Shown here one piece after another: positions 21,844 through 30,011 of a DNA stretch of 30,083 nt; position 1 is the stretch's first letter; each line of letters starts with the position of its first letter. Source of the DNA: Pseudomonadota bacterium (lineage in GTDB: Bacteria; Pseudomonadota; Alphaproteobacteria; Caulobacterales; Caulobacteraceae); NCBI GenBank assembly GCA_023432855.1, contig JAEZEZ010000008.1, positions 1 through 30,083 on the forward strand. The letters are read 5' to 3'. The notes under the pieces were generated by a model. The model made no database searches, had not been told where the DNA came from, and saw only the letters and a list, made by a program, of their open reading frames with translations. The translations under genes were made by a program, and so were the position numbers.

Positions 21844-23627
21844 CCGGCGAAGGCTTCCGCAGACAGCGCCTTCAGCGCCCCGTCGCCCTGCATGACCTCC
21901 GCCGCGTGGCCCGTGGCGTGCGGCAGCACCGCCGACGCGTAGACCCGCAGCAACTCGATCTTGCCCTCGAGGTATTCCGCGGGCCCTTCGCCGGCGCCCA
22001 GCCTCCTGCGGGCGCCCAGCGCGCCGCGGGCCAGCATCAGCCCGCCGGCCATGTCGCCCATGAGCTTGAGATAGGCCGACGACCCGGCCAGTACGTCCGC
22101 CGGCGCCGAACCCTTGCGCTCCAGCAGCCAGGCCGTCGCCTCCGCGGCGGCGCCGGCGGCGGCGGCAAGGGCCTCCGCGCAGCCGGACAGCCGCGCGTCG
22201 TCAGCCTCCCGCAGGCCGGCTGCGGCCTCGCTCGCCTCCGCGATCAGCATGCCGGCCGCCGCCCCGCCATCCATCCCGAGCTTGCGACCGGTCAGGTCCA
22301 TGGCCTGGATGCCGTTGGTCCCCTCGTAGATCGGCGTGATGCGCGCGTCGCGATAGTGCTGGGCCGCACCGGTCTCCTCGATGTAACCCATGCCGCCGTG
22401 CACCTGGACGCCGAGGGAGGCCACCTCGCAGGCCATGTCCGTCGACCAGGCCTTGGCGATCGGCACCATCAGGTCTTCCCGGGCTTTCCACCGCCGGCGC
22501 TCGTCCTCGGTCGCCGCCGCGTGCGCCATGTCCGCCGCCACCGCCGTCGACAGGCATATGCCCCGCGCGGCCTCGATCTTCGCCTTCGCCACGGCAAGCA
22601 TCCGCCGCACGTCCGGATGATCGAAGATCGGCGCCGAGGCCTCGCCGGTCCAGGCCGAGCGGCCCTGGCGGCGTTCCTGCGCATAGCCGAGAGCCTGCTG
22701 GAAGGCGCGTTCGGCGATGCCGACGCCCTCGACCCCGACGGCCAGCCGCGCCGCATTCATCATGATGAACATGTGGGCCAGGCCCTGGTTGGGCTCGCCG
22801 ACCAGTTCGGCCGTGGCGCCTTCGTAGCTCATCACGCAGGTGGGGGAGGCGTGGATGCCAAGCTTGTGCTCCACCCCGACCGGCCGGAAGTCGTTGCGGG
22901 CGCCCAGCGATCCGTCGTCGGCGACCATGAACTTGGGCGCCAGGAACAGGGAGATGCCCTTCGAACCGGCCGGCGCGTCCGGAAGCCGGGCCAGGACCAG
23001 ATGCAGGATGTTCGGCGCCGCGTCGTGATCGCCCCAGGTGATGAAGATTTTCTGGCCCGACAGGCTGTAGGTCCCGTCGCCGTTCGGCGTCGCCGTGGCG
23101 CGAAGCGTACCCAGGTCGGAACCCGACTGCGGCTCGGTCAGCACCATGGCGCCCGTCCACTCGCCCGACACCAGCCGAGGCAGATAGAGCGACTTCTGAC
23201 GCTCGGAGCCGACGGTCTGCAGCGCCTCGATCGCCGCCAGCGACAGCATGGGGCAGAGGCCGAAGGCCATGTTGGCGGCGTGGAAGGTCTCGTAGGCGGC
23301 CTGGGCCAGCGCGTTGGGCAGGCCCTGCCCGCCGTGTTCCGGCTCCGCCGCCAGCCCCGTCCAGCCGCCCTCCGCGAACTGGCGGTAAGCCTCGGCATAG
23401 CCCGGCGCGGCGGTCACGGCGCCGTTGGCGTACGTGGCCCCGTGCTGGTCCCCCGGGCGGTTGAGCGGCGCCAGCACTTCGTCGGCGAACTGGCCGGCTG
23501 CGGCCAGCACCGCGTCCATGATCTCCAGGTCGAAATCCGGGAAGGCGCCGCTGTCGGCCAGGCGGCCGACGCCGGCCGCCTCGACGAGGCTGAAACTCAG
23601 GTCGCGGACGGGCGCGCGGAAACTCAT
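21840..23627 (-). CDS. Acyl-CoA dehydrogenase with extra C-terminal domain
   Basis: 595 residues, about 200 longer than a minimal acyl-CoA dehydrogenase. This size is typical of the DmdC/3-methylmercaptopropionyl-CoA dehydrogenase-like and long-form FadE groups. The middle domain has MVLTEPQSGSDLG (161-173). The catalytic base is probably E435 in IYEGTNGIQAMDL, preceded by HGGMGYIEE. The extension after about 470 is the acyl-CoA dehydrogenase C-terminal-like domain. It uses FAD to oxidise an acyl-CoA to the 2,3-enoyl-CoA; the chain length cannot be read. GGAG lies about 12 nt before ATG 23627. It is monocistronic and divergent from the cytochrome gene. Confidence 0.92.
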   Translation of the reverse strand: MSFRAPVRDLSFSLVEAAGVGRLADSGAFPDFDLEIMDAVLAAAGQFADEVLAPLNRPGDQHGATYANGAVTAAPGYAEAYRQFAEGGWTGLAAEPEHGGQGLPNALAQAAYETFHAANMAFGLCPMLSLAAIEALQTVGSERQKSLYLPRLVSGEWTGAMVLTEPQSGSDLGTLRATATPNGDGTYSLSGQKIFITWGDHDAAPNILHLVLARLPDAPAGSKGISLFLAPKFMVADDGSLGARNDFRPVGVEHKLGIHASPTCVMSYEGATAELVGEPNQGLAHMFIMMNAARLAVGVEGVGIAERAFQQALGYAQERRQGRSAWTGEASAPIFDHPDVRRMLAVAKAKIEAARGICLSTAVAADMAHAAATEDERRRWKAREDLMVPIAKAWSTDMACEVASLGVQVHGGMGYIEETGAAQHYRDARITPIYEGTNGIQAMDLTGRKLGMDGGAAAGMLIAEASEAAAGLREADDARLSGCAEALAAAAGAAAEATAWLLERKGSAPADVLAGSSAYLKLMGDMAGGLMLARGALGARRRLGAGEGPAEYLEGKIELLRVYASAVLPHATGHAAEVMQGDGALKALSAEAFAG

Positions 23628-23741
23628 GGCCGAAACTCCGATCGGTGCAGCCTGCTTCTAGGCACAGCCGGCTTGACGGTGAAGCCCTTGCCCTGACGCC
23701 ATGCCATCCGGCAAGCTCGCCCGGCACCGATGGAGGACGCC

Positions 23742-24299
23742 ATGGCCGACACGCGCGAACGCTATTCCACCTTCAGCCTGACGGTCCACTGGCTCACCGT
23801 CCTGCTCGTCGTCACCCAGCTCATCCTGCTGGCGGTCGCCGAGGACGCCGACCGTGACATGCGCGGCTACTGGATGAACATGCACAAGTCGGTCGGGCTG
23901 ACGATCCTCCTCGTCACCCTCGCGCGGCTCGCCAGCCGCCTGTTCGGGAACCGGGCGATCCCTCTGCCCGACTACACCCCGGCCTGGCAGAAGCTCGTCG
24001 CCCGCGGCACCCACGTCCTCTTCTACGTCCTGCTGATCGCCATGCCCCTGGCGGGATGGCTGGCGTCGACCGCCGCGGGCAGGCCGGTCAACTTCTTCGG
24101 CCTGTTCATGTGGCCCGACATGCCCTTCATCCCGGCCTCCCGTGATCTCGCAGGCGAAGTCATGGAGGTGCACGAGATCGCCGGTAAGATCCTGATCGGC
24201 CTCGTGATCCTCCACGTCCTGGGGGGGCTGAAGCACTACCTCATCGACAAGGACAACGTCCTGCAGCGCATGCTGCCGTTCCTGCCTCGACGAGCGTGA
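23742..24299 (+). CDS. Cytochrome b561-family membrane protein
   Basis: 185 residues with four transmembrane helices at about 12-32, 48-66, 88-107 and 147-163. Histidines in the helices (H16 in TVHWL, H48 in MHKS, H91 and H144/H158) are candidate axial ligands of two b-type hemes. The family passes electrons between the quinone pool and periplasmic acceptors. The start at 23742 is preferred because GGAGG lies 5 nt upstream; an in-frame ATG at 23730 would place that site inside the gene. The stop overlaps the next gene start as GTGA, coupling it to tsaC. Confidence 0.88.
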   Translation: MADTRERYSTFSLTVHWLTVLLVVTQLILLAVAEDADRDMRGYWMNMHKSVGLTILLVTLARLASRLFGNRAIPLPDYTPAWQKLVARGTHVLFYVLLIAMPLAGWLASTAAGRPVNFFGLFMWPDMPFIPASRDLAGEVMEVHEIAGKILIGLVILHVLGGLKHYLIDKDNVLQRMLPFLPRRA

Positions 24300-25207
24300 C
24301 CCCCGATATCGAAGCGGCCGCCGAAGCCCTGCGGGCCGGCGGCCTCGTGCTGCTGCCCACCGAGACGGTCTATGGCCTGGCCGCGGACGCCGCGAACGCG
24401 GACGCCGTCGCGCGCATTTTCGAAGCCAAGGGCCGACCGCGGTTCAACCCGCTGATCGCCCATGTGGCGGATCTGGCCGCCGCCGAACGCATCGCGCTGT
24501 TCGATCCGCGGGCCTGGGCGCTTGCCGAAGCCTTCTGGCCGGGGCCGCTGACGATCGTGGCGCCGCTCAGGGATCCTGCGGCGGTGTGCGACCTGGCGCG
24601 CGCCGGCCTCGATACGGTCGCGGTCCGCGCGCCGGCCCACCCGATAGCCCGCGCCCTGCTGACGGCCTTCGGCGGCGCTGTCGTCGCGCCCTCGGCCAAC
24701 CGTTCGGGCCGGCCCAGCCCGACGACCTTCGCCGACGCCATGGAGGAGACCGGCCCCGCTGTCGCCGTCGCGCTGGACGGAGGCGACTGCGCGGTCGGGC
24801 TGGAATCGACCGTTGTGGGCCTGGTCGACGAACCCCGGCTGCTGCGGCCGGGCGCCGTCACCCGCGAGCAGATCGAAGCCATCCTCGGCCCGCTCGCGGA
24901 GGCGGAGGCGGATGCGCGCCGGTCGCCGGGCCGTCTGGCCGCCCACTACGCCCCGGAGGCCCCGGTGCGCCTCCGTGCGCTGGACGCGAGACCGGGCGAG
25001 GTTCTGATCGGATTCGGCCCGATCAAAGGAGACCTGACGCTGAGTGCATCGGGAGACCTGCGCGAGGCTGCGGCCAACCTGTTCCGCCTGTTGCGGCAGG
25101 CCGACCGGGCCCGGCCGGCCGGGATCGCCGTCGCCCCGGTTCCGGACGAAGGGCTTGGCGAGGCGATCAATGACCGGCTTCGGCGCGCCGCGGGATTCGT
25201 AGGCTGA
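24296..25207 (+). CDS. tsaC: L-threonylcarbamoyladenylate synthase (Sua5/YrdC type)
   Basis: 303 residues, the Sua5 form with a C-terminal domain. It makes threonylcarbamoyl-AMP from threonine, bicarbonate and ATP for the t6A modification of ANN-decoding tRNAs. The YrdC domain (about 1-195) has PTETVYGLAADA (21-32), KGRPRFNPL (45-53) and APSANRSGRPSPT (131-143). The Sua5 domain follows from SPGRLAAHYAPEAPVRL (about 208). The start is the GTG at 24296 within GTGA; the neighbouring cytochrome gene has no known functional link. Its stop lies 7 bp from the convergent sulfotransferase stop. Confidence 0.95.
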   Translation: MTPDIEAAAEALRAGGLVLLPTETVYGLAADAANADAVARIFEAKGRPRFNPLIAHVADLAAAERIALFDPRAWALAEAFWPGPLTIVAPLRDPAAVCDLARAGLDTVAVRAPAHPIARALLTAFGGAVVAPSANRSGRPSPTTFADAMEETGPAVAVALDGGDCAVGLESTVVGLVDEPRLLRPGAVTREQIEAILGPLAEAEADARRSPGRLAAHYAPEAPVRLRALDARPGEVLIGFGPIKGDLTLSASGDLREAAANLFRLLRQADRARPAGIAVAPVPDEGLGEAINDRLRRAAGFVG

Positions 25208-25214
25208 CGTCGGC

Positions 25215-26582
25215 TCACCCCTCCACGGGGATCGCGGCTTCCCTGAGGATGTCCACCGCGGGCTGGAGCTGGGGCCCATAGCGCCGCCAGCGGCCGACGG
25301 CCGAGGCATAGAGCGGCTGGCGCACCTGAACGGCGCTGGCGGTGGAGACCACCTGTTCCTGCTCGTGAAACTTCAGGCTGCGCTCGTCGAACGGAAGGCC
25401 GAGGAACGCCAGCATCCGGCGGGTCTGACCCTCCTGGTCCTCAACCAGCGCTTCATATCCCTGCTCCAGGTACCGGTCCGCGGGCAGGGTCTGGGCCCAA
25501 TGGTCGGCCAGGCGGTGGAACTCGACATAGTGCCGGGCGGCGTTCTCCAGGTCGTAGATCGACGGATAGACGTGCGGCCAGGCGAAGAACATGTGCCGGA
25601 AGTAGCTGATGACGCTGTCCATCGGCTCGCGCCGCAGACAGATGACGCGCGCGTTGGGCAGGGCCCGCAGGATCAGTCCCGCGTACAGGATGTTGATCGG
25701 GGTCTTGTCGATGAAGCGAGCCGTGCGTCCTGAGACCGGCCGCGTCGCCTCCACATAGGCGCGCCCGAGCCGCCCGAGATCGGCGTCCGCCATGGCGGCG
25801 AAGTAGGTCGCATCCAGCAGCGGGCCATCACCCCCACCCGCCATCACCTTCACCAGCACCGGGAAGATTCCCAGTTCTCCGGCCGCGGTGACGTCGGGGT
25901 GAGCGCCCAGGATGGACTCCAGGAGCGTGGTGCCTGTCCGAGGCATGCCGACGATGAACACGGGCTCTTCCGAACCGAAGCCGGTCCCCTTCCCCGCCCC
26001 CGCCGCCTCGCGGGCGGCTGCGAACAGGGCCGCTTCGCCTGCGGCGGAGTAACTGGCCTTGCGCGCCCGGTCGGCCTTGGCCTTCAGCAGCCACTCGAAC
26101 GCGCGGGGATAGTCGCCCAGGTCCTCGAAGGTCTTGGCCATGGCGTGCCCCATGTGGAGCTTGCGGTGGCCGATGGGATCCGGGCCCGCGAACAGCGCGC
26201 CGAGATGGCTGATGTGGTTGCTGGTCGGCGTCTGCTTCTCCAGGACGACGAGCGAGTACCAGGCAGGGAAATGCCGGGGCTCGAGCTCGACGGCCCGGGT
26301 CAGGTGGGTCTTCGCGCCCTGGAAGTCACCGCGAAACACAAGCGCGGCGCCGAGGCTGTAGTGAAGGTCGGCGTCCATGGGCGCGGCCTTCACGGCCCGT
26401 GCGAAGAAGTCCGCCGCACGGTCGTGCGCGCCGACCATGGTGTAGGCCTTGCCGACGCGCGCCAGGAACGCGGGATCCGATGAGGGCATGCGCGCCAGTT
26501 CGTCCGCCGCCGCCGTAACGCCCGACAGACGGCCGACCACCTTCTGCACCTCTGGTCCCATCGCTGACGAGGCGGCGTTCAC
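25215..26582 (-). CDS. TPR-containing sulfotransferase (downstream copy)
   Basis: 455 residues. The N-terminal third contains tetratricopeptide-like helices (about 36-104; GKAYTMVGAHDRAADFFARA and SLGAALVFRGDFQGAKTHL). The sulfotransferase domain starts near 207 with the 5'-phosphosulfate loop GMPRTGTTLL (212-221). The 3'-phosphate site RREPMDSVISYF follows. It should transfer sulfate from PAPS to an unknown acceptor. The frame has no stop up to 28043, but that part is a shadow of the upstream gene. I chose GTG 26582 because it overlaps the upstream stop as GTGA; ATG 26561 is an alternative. It is the second of two tandem paralogs. Confidence 0.82.
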   Translation of the reverse strand: MNAASSAMGPEVQKVVGRLSGVTAAADELARMPSSDPAFLARVGKAYTMVGAHDRAADFFARAVKAAPMDADLHYSLGAALVFRGDFQGAKTHLTRAVELEPRHFPAWYSLVVLEKQTPTSNHISHLGALFAGPDPIGHRKLHMGHAMAKTFEDLGDYPRAFEWLLKAKADRARKASYSAAGEAALFAAAREAAGAGKGTGFGSEEPVFIVGMPRTGTTLLESILGAHPDVTAAGELGIFPVLVKVMAGGGDGPLLDATYFAAMADADLGRLGRAYVEATRPVSGRTARFIDKTPINILYAGLILRALPNARVICLRREPMDSVISYFRHMFFAWPHVYPSIYDLENAARHYVEFHRLADHWAQTLPADRYLEQGYEALVEDQEGQTRRMLAFLGLPFDERSLKFHEQEQVVSTASAVQVRQPLYASAVGRWRRYGPQLQPAVDILREAAIPVEG

Positions 26583-28195
26583 GCGGTCGGCGCGCCGTCG
26601 CGGTCGACCCAGCCGTCCTTTTCCAGCAGGGCTCGGAGCGGCTCCAGTTGTTCGGTGTAGCGGCGCCAGGCCTCGACCTTGCCGCTGCTCACCGGCTCGC
26701 GGACCTGGCCGGCGCTGGGGGTATTCACCGCGCCCGCGGCCAGGTGGGGCTGCAGGCAGGCCTCCTCGAACGCGAGGCCACAGGCTTCCAGCAGCCCAGG
26801 CAGCACCGACGCCGGATCGCCGACCAGGGCCTCGTAGTCGACGTCCACGAAGGCCTCGCCCAGGGTCGTGCGCCAATGGTGGGTCAGGCGCCGGTAGACG
26901 CCATAGTGCGAGGCGAGGTCTTCGAACCTGTAGGCCCATTCGAAAGCGGGGCCGAAGCTCATCTTCCAGGCGCCGAACAGCGCATCCATGGGGTTGCGGC
27001 GCACGTGGACGATGACCGCATCGGGCAGCGCCGCTGCGATCGCGCCGGCATACCACCAGTTCGGCGGCATCTTGTCGGTGACGACGGGCGCGCCGCGCGA
27101 CAAGGCCCGGGCTTCGTCGCGATAGAGCCGCCCGGCCGCGTCCCAGTCGATCCGGTCTGCGGCTTCGGCGACCCGGATGTCCATGTACGGGCCGTCCTTG
27201 AGGCCCGCGCCGCTGCGCACCGCGCGGCCCATCGCCTGCAGTTCGCCCAGCGCGTCCACCTGGGAATGGGCGGCGAACATGCGTTCCAGGAGCGTCGTGC
27301 CCGTGCGGGGAAGACCGACGATGAACACGGGACGCGGCTCGCCCCTGGTCGCCGAGCCGCTGCGGGGGAAGGCCGCCGCCATGGCGTCGGCGAGGGCCTT
27401 GTCCGCCTCCGCCGACCAGGCGACCTGATCGGCCATGGTGCGGTTGGCGCGCTCCAGCGCTTCCCAGGCCTCGTCCTTGCGATCGAGTTCGTCGAGTTGC
27501 TTGAAGAGGACGAAGTCGATCTTCGCCGCCGCGGGCCCGCGCTCGGCCCGCGCCGAGATCGACTGCAATCGCGCCACCTCGCTCTGTTCGGGCGTGGCCT
27601 TTTGCAGCTGTCCCTTCAACTCGTAGGCGGGCATGTGCGTCGGCGAGGCCTGGATGGCCCGCTCGGCCGCACGGAGCGCCTCCGCCGACCGGCCGAGGCT
27701 GTTGTAGGCGACCGCGAGGTTGAACCAGTAGTCGGGCCGGGCGGGCGCGGCGCGGGCCGCAGCCTCGAGGTGGGGCACGGCCTCTTCCCCCGCGCCGATC
27801 GAGGCGAGGGTGGCGCCGAGAACCGAGCGCACGGCGGACTCGTGCGCGATCTCGGGCCGCGGCTTGCGGGCGAGGGCGGCCGCCTCGCCCCAGCGGCCGG
27901 AGTTGGCCAGGGTCCAGGCGTAATCCACCTCCAGCCGCGACTTCATGAGCGGGTCCGTAGCGGTTTCGATCGCCCGGGCCTGGGCCTCCGCCATGCGGTC
28001 GAACTTGCCGGCCCGGCGCGCCGCGCCGGCGACCGCCATCCACGGGACGAAGGCGCCCGGAGCCATCGCCGCGGCCGCTTCCGCGGCGGCGAGCTCTTCC
28101 TCGGCGCGGCCCGCGGCGCGGGCGACGTCGACCGCCTGCAAGGCCGCCTGGGGCGAATCGAAGGCGACGTTCGAAGGTGTGGCCGTGTCGGTCAT
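26579..28195 (-). CDS. TPR-containing sulfotransferase (upstream copy)
   Basis: 538 residues starting MTDTATPSNVAFDSPQ. The N-terminal half (about 13-250) is built of TPR-like helix pairs (AWTLANSGRWGEAAALA, FNLAVAYNSLGRSAEALRAAERAI). The sulfotransferase domain follows with PVFIVGLPRTGTTLLERM, in which GLPRTGTTLL (294-303) binds the 5'-phosphosulfate of PAPS, and VHVRRNPMDALFGAW for the 3'-phosphate. The C-terminus has VREPVSSGKVEAWRRYTEQLEPL, also seen in the downstream copy (VRQPLYASAVGRWRRY). Substrate unknown. The start at 28195 has only GAGAACC upstream, so it is the best but not certain choice; an in-frame Met at 28273 lacks support. Confidence 0.85.
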   Translation of the reverse strand: MTDTATPSNVAFDSPQAALQAVDVARAAGRAEEELAAAEAAAAMAPGAFVPWMAVAGAARRAGKFDRMAEAQARAIETATDPLMKSRLEVDYAWTLANSGRWGEAAALARKPRPEIAHESAVRSVLGATLASIGAGEEAVPHLEAAARAAPARPDYWFNLAVAYNSLGRSAEALRAAERAIQASPTHMPAYELKGQLQKATPEQSEVARLQSISARAERGPAAAKIDFVLFKQLDELDRKDEAWEALERANRTMADQVAWSAEADKALADAMAAAFPRSGSATRGEPRPVFIVGLPRTGTTLLERMFAAHSQVDALGELQAMGRAVRSGAGLKDGPYMDIRVAEAADRIDWDAAGRLYRDEARALSRGAPVVTDKMPPNWWYAGAIAAALPDAVIVHVRRNPMDALFGAWKMSFGPAFEWAYRFEDLASHYGVYRRLTHHWRTTLGEAFVDVDYEALVGDPASVLPGLLEACGLAFEEACLQPHLAAGAVNTPSAGQVREPVSSGKVEAWRRYTEQLEPLRALLEKDGWVDRDGAPTA

Positions 28196-28286
28196 CTGCG
28201 GTTCTCGGTTGGCGCGCGGCGGAACGGCCCCGGCCGGTGCGGTCTGGCTACCATCCCCACGCGGCCGCTCCAAATGCGGCGCACGG

Positions 28287-29174
28287 CTATTGGGCGGTCC
28301 AGCCGCCGTCGATGGAATAGCTGGCGCCGTTGGCTGACGCCCCGGCGTCGGACACTAGATAGAGCATCAGCCCCGCCAGTTGCTCGAAGGTGACGAACTG
28401 CCGGGTGGGCTGTGCCGCCAGCATGACGTCGCGCACGACCGCCTCCTCGGAGATGCCACGGGTGCGGGCCTGGTCGGCGATCTGCATCTTCACGATCGGC
28501 GTCATGACATAGCCGGGGCAGATGGCGTTGCAGGTGATCCCGGCGGTCGCGACTTCCAGGGCGACCGTCTTGGTCAGGCCGATGATCCCGTGCTTGGCGG
28601 CCACATAGGCGGACTTGAACGGCGAGGCGACCAGACCGTGGGCCGAGGCGACGTTGACGATCCGGCCGCGGCCCTGGGCCTTCATCGCCGGAACCGCGGC
28701 GCGGATCGCATGGAAGGCCGAGCTGAGGTTGATGGCGATGATGCGGTCCCACTGCTCGGGCGGGAAATTCTCGACCGCCTCAACGTGCTGGACCCCGGCG
28801 TTGTTGATGAGGATGTCCAGCCGGCCGAACTCCGCGACGGCGGAACCGACGAGTTCGGCGATCTCCTGCGGGCGGGTCATGTCGGCGCCGTGATAGCGGA
28901 CCGCCGAGCCCGTCCTGATCTCCAGCGCACGGCGGGCGCTCTCGATTTCCGCCGGATCGCCAAGCCCGTTCAGGACCACCTTGACCCCGCGTTCGGCCAG
29001 GGCCTCGGCCAGGGCCATGCCGATGCCGGATGTCGAACCGGTGACCACGGCGACCTGGCCCTTCAGGCTGGCGAAGGGATCGGACGGTCCCTGGCGGATC
29101 TCGGTCTGGTCGTCGTAACCGGGCTGCGCCGAAGTCGGCGGCGTGGGGGAGGACTTGCGGAAACGGCCGAACAT
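28287..29174 (-). CDS. bdhA: 3-hydroxybutyrate dehydrogenase (SDR) with N-terminal extension
   Basis: 295 residues. The short-chain dehydrogenase core starts near 37 (LKGQVAVVTGSTSGIGMA). The NAD-binding GSTSGIG is at 46-52, NNAG at 124-127, catalytic S177, Y190 and K194, and ICPGYVMTPIV at 218-227. The sequence fits D-3-hydroxybutyrate dehydrogenase, which interconverts 3-hydroxybutyrate and acetoacetate during polyhydroxybutyrate or ketone use. An extra proline-rich N-terminus of about 36 residues (MFGRFRKSSPTPPTS onward) precedes the core. No in-frame ATG, GTG or TTG lies between it and the Rossmann strand, so the extension seems real. The start is 3 bp after the yaaA stop. Confidence 0.9.
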   Translation of the reverse strand: MFGRFRKSSPTPPTSAQPGYDDQTEIRQGPSDPFASLKGQVAVVTGSTSGIGMALAEALAERGVKVVLNGLGDPAEIESARRALEIRTGSAVRYHGADMTRPQEIAELVGSAVAEFGRLDILINNAGVQHVEAVENFPPEQWDRIIAINLSSAFHAIRAAVPAMKAQGRGRIVNVASAHGLVASPFKSAYVAAKHGIIGLTKTVALEVATAGITCNAICPGYVMTPIVKMQIADQARTRGISEEAVVRDVMLAAQPTRQFVTFEQLAGLMLYLVSDAGASANGASYSIDGGWTAQ

Positions 29175-29177
29175 GGA

Positions 29178-30011
29178 TCAGGCGCTCTCGAGCTGTTGGG
29201 TTGACCGGCGGGCCTTAGCCGGCGCGGGGCGCGCGGCCGGCGCCGGGGGTTGGGGGCGGGAGAAGACCCAGTCGTCCTCGCTGGAGGCGGCGGGGTCGAA
29301 ACGGTAGCCGGCCACGTCGAAGGCCTTCAGGTCCTCGCACCGCTCGATCCGGTTGTCGATGGCCCACCGCGCCATGAGGCCACGGGCGCGCTTGGCGAAA
29401 AGGCCGAGCACCCTGCCCTCTCCGTCCTTCTCGTCGACGAAACGCGGCGAGATCACGGGCTGCTTCAGCGCCGCGAGGTCTACGGCGGAGAAGTACTCCT
29501 GGCTGGCCAGGTTGATGATCGTCCTGTCGGGGTGTCCGCGCGTGTCGGCGTTCAGCGCGCGGGCGATACGGTCGCCCCAGAAGGCGTAGAGGCCGACGCC
29601 CCGGGGCGTGCGAAGCCGCGTGCCCATCTCCAGTCGGTAGGCCTCGATCCGGTCCAGCGGACGAAGCAGGCCATAGAGCCCCGACAGGATGCGGATGCGG
29701 TCCTGCGCCCAGTCGAGCGCTTCCGGGTCCAGGCTGCGCGCGTCCAGGCCGCCATAGACATCGCCGGCGAAGGCGAAGGCCGCCTGCAGGCCTGCCCCGC
29801 GACGGCGTCCGAAGGCCTGGAAGCGCTGGTGGTTCAGCTCGGCAAGGTCCTCGGAAATGCCCATCAGGCGGCGCAGGTCCGCCCGCGACAGCTCACGCGC
29901 GACGGCGGCGAGTTCGGCGGTGTCGGCCGCGAAGCGGGGCCGTGTCGTGCGAGCGCCTTCGGGGCCCGGAGAGAAGTCCAGGGACTTGGCCGGTGACAGC
30001 AGGAAAAGCAT
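29178..30011 (-). CDS. yaaA: Peroxide stress protein YaaA (DUF328)
   Basis: 277 residues. Family landmarks are the start MLFLLSPAKSLDF, the DRIRILSGLYGLLRPLD block, INLASQEYFSAVD and FAKRARGLMARW. YaaA lowers free intracellular iron under hydrogen peroxide stress in E. coli and binds DNA in some reports; here the role is inferred. The ATG at 30011 is the family start, and earlier in-frame Met codons are rejected. The C-terminus carries about 25 extra Pro/Ala/Lys-rich residues (RPQPPAPAARPAPAK). It is upstream of bdhA and likely shares a transcript, ending 3 bp before it. Confidence 0.92.
   Translation of the reverse strand: MLFLLSPAKSLDFSPGPEGARTTRPRFAADTAELAAVARELSRADLRRLMGISEDLAELNHQRFQAFGRRRGAGLQAAFAFAGDVYGGLDARSLDPEALDWAQDRIRILSGLYGLLRPLDRIEAYRLEMGTRLRTPRGVGLYAFWGDRIARALNADTRGHPDRTIINLASQEYFSAVDLAALKQPVISPRFVDEKDGEGRVLGLFAKRARGLMARWAIDNRIERCEDLKAFDVAGYRFDPAASSEDDWVFSRPQPPAPAARPAPAKARRSTQQLESA

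Noticed and set aside
20910..23696. 928-residue plus-strand frame across the protease and acyl-CoA dehydrogenase genes
   Set aside because: It runs through two confident genes in other frames and has a biased Arg/Gly/His composition without motifs.
26583..28043. N-terminal extension of the downstream sulfotransferase frame
   Set aside because: It is an open frame antiparallel in content to nothing known and overlaps the real upstream sulfotransferase in another frame. Its Arg/Gly/Pro-rich composition is that of an out-of-frame GC-rich shadow.
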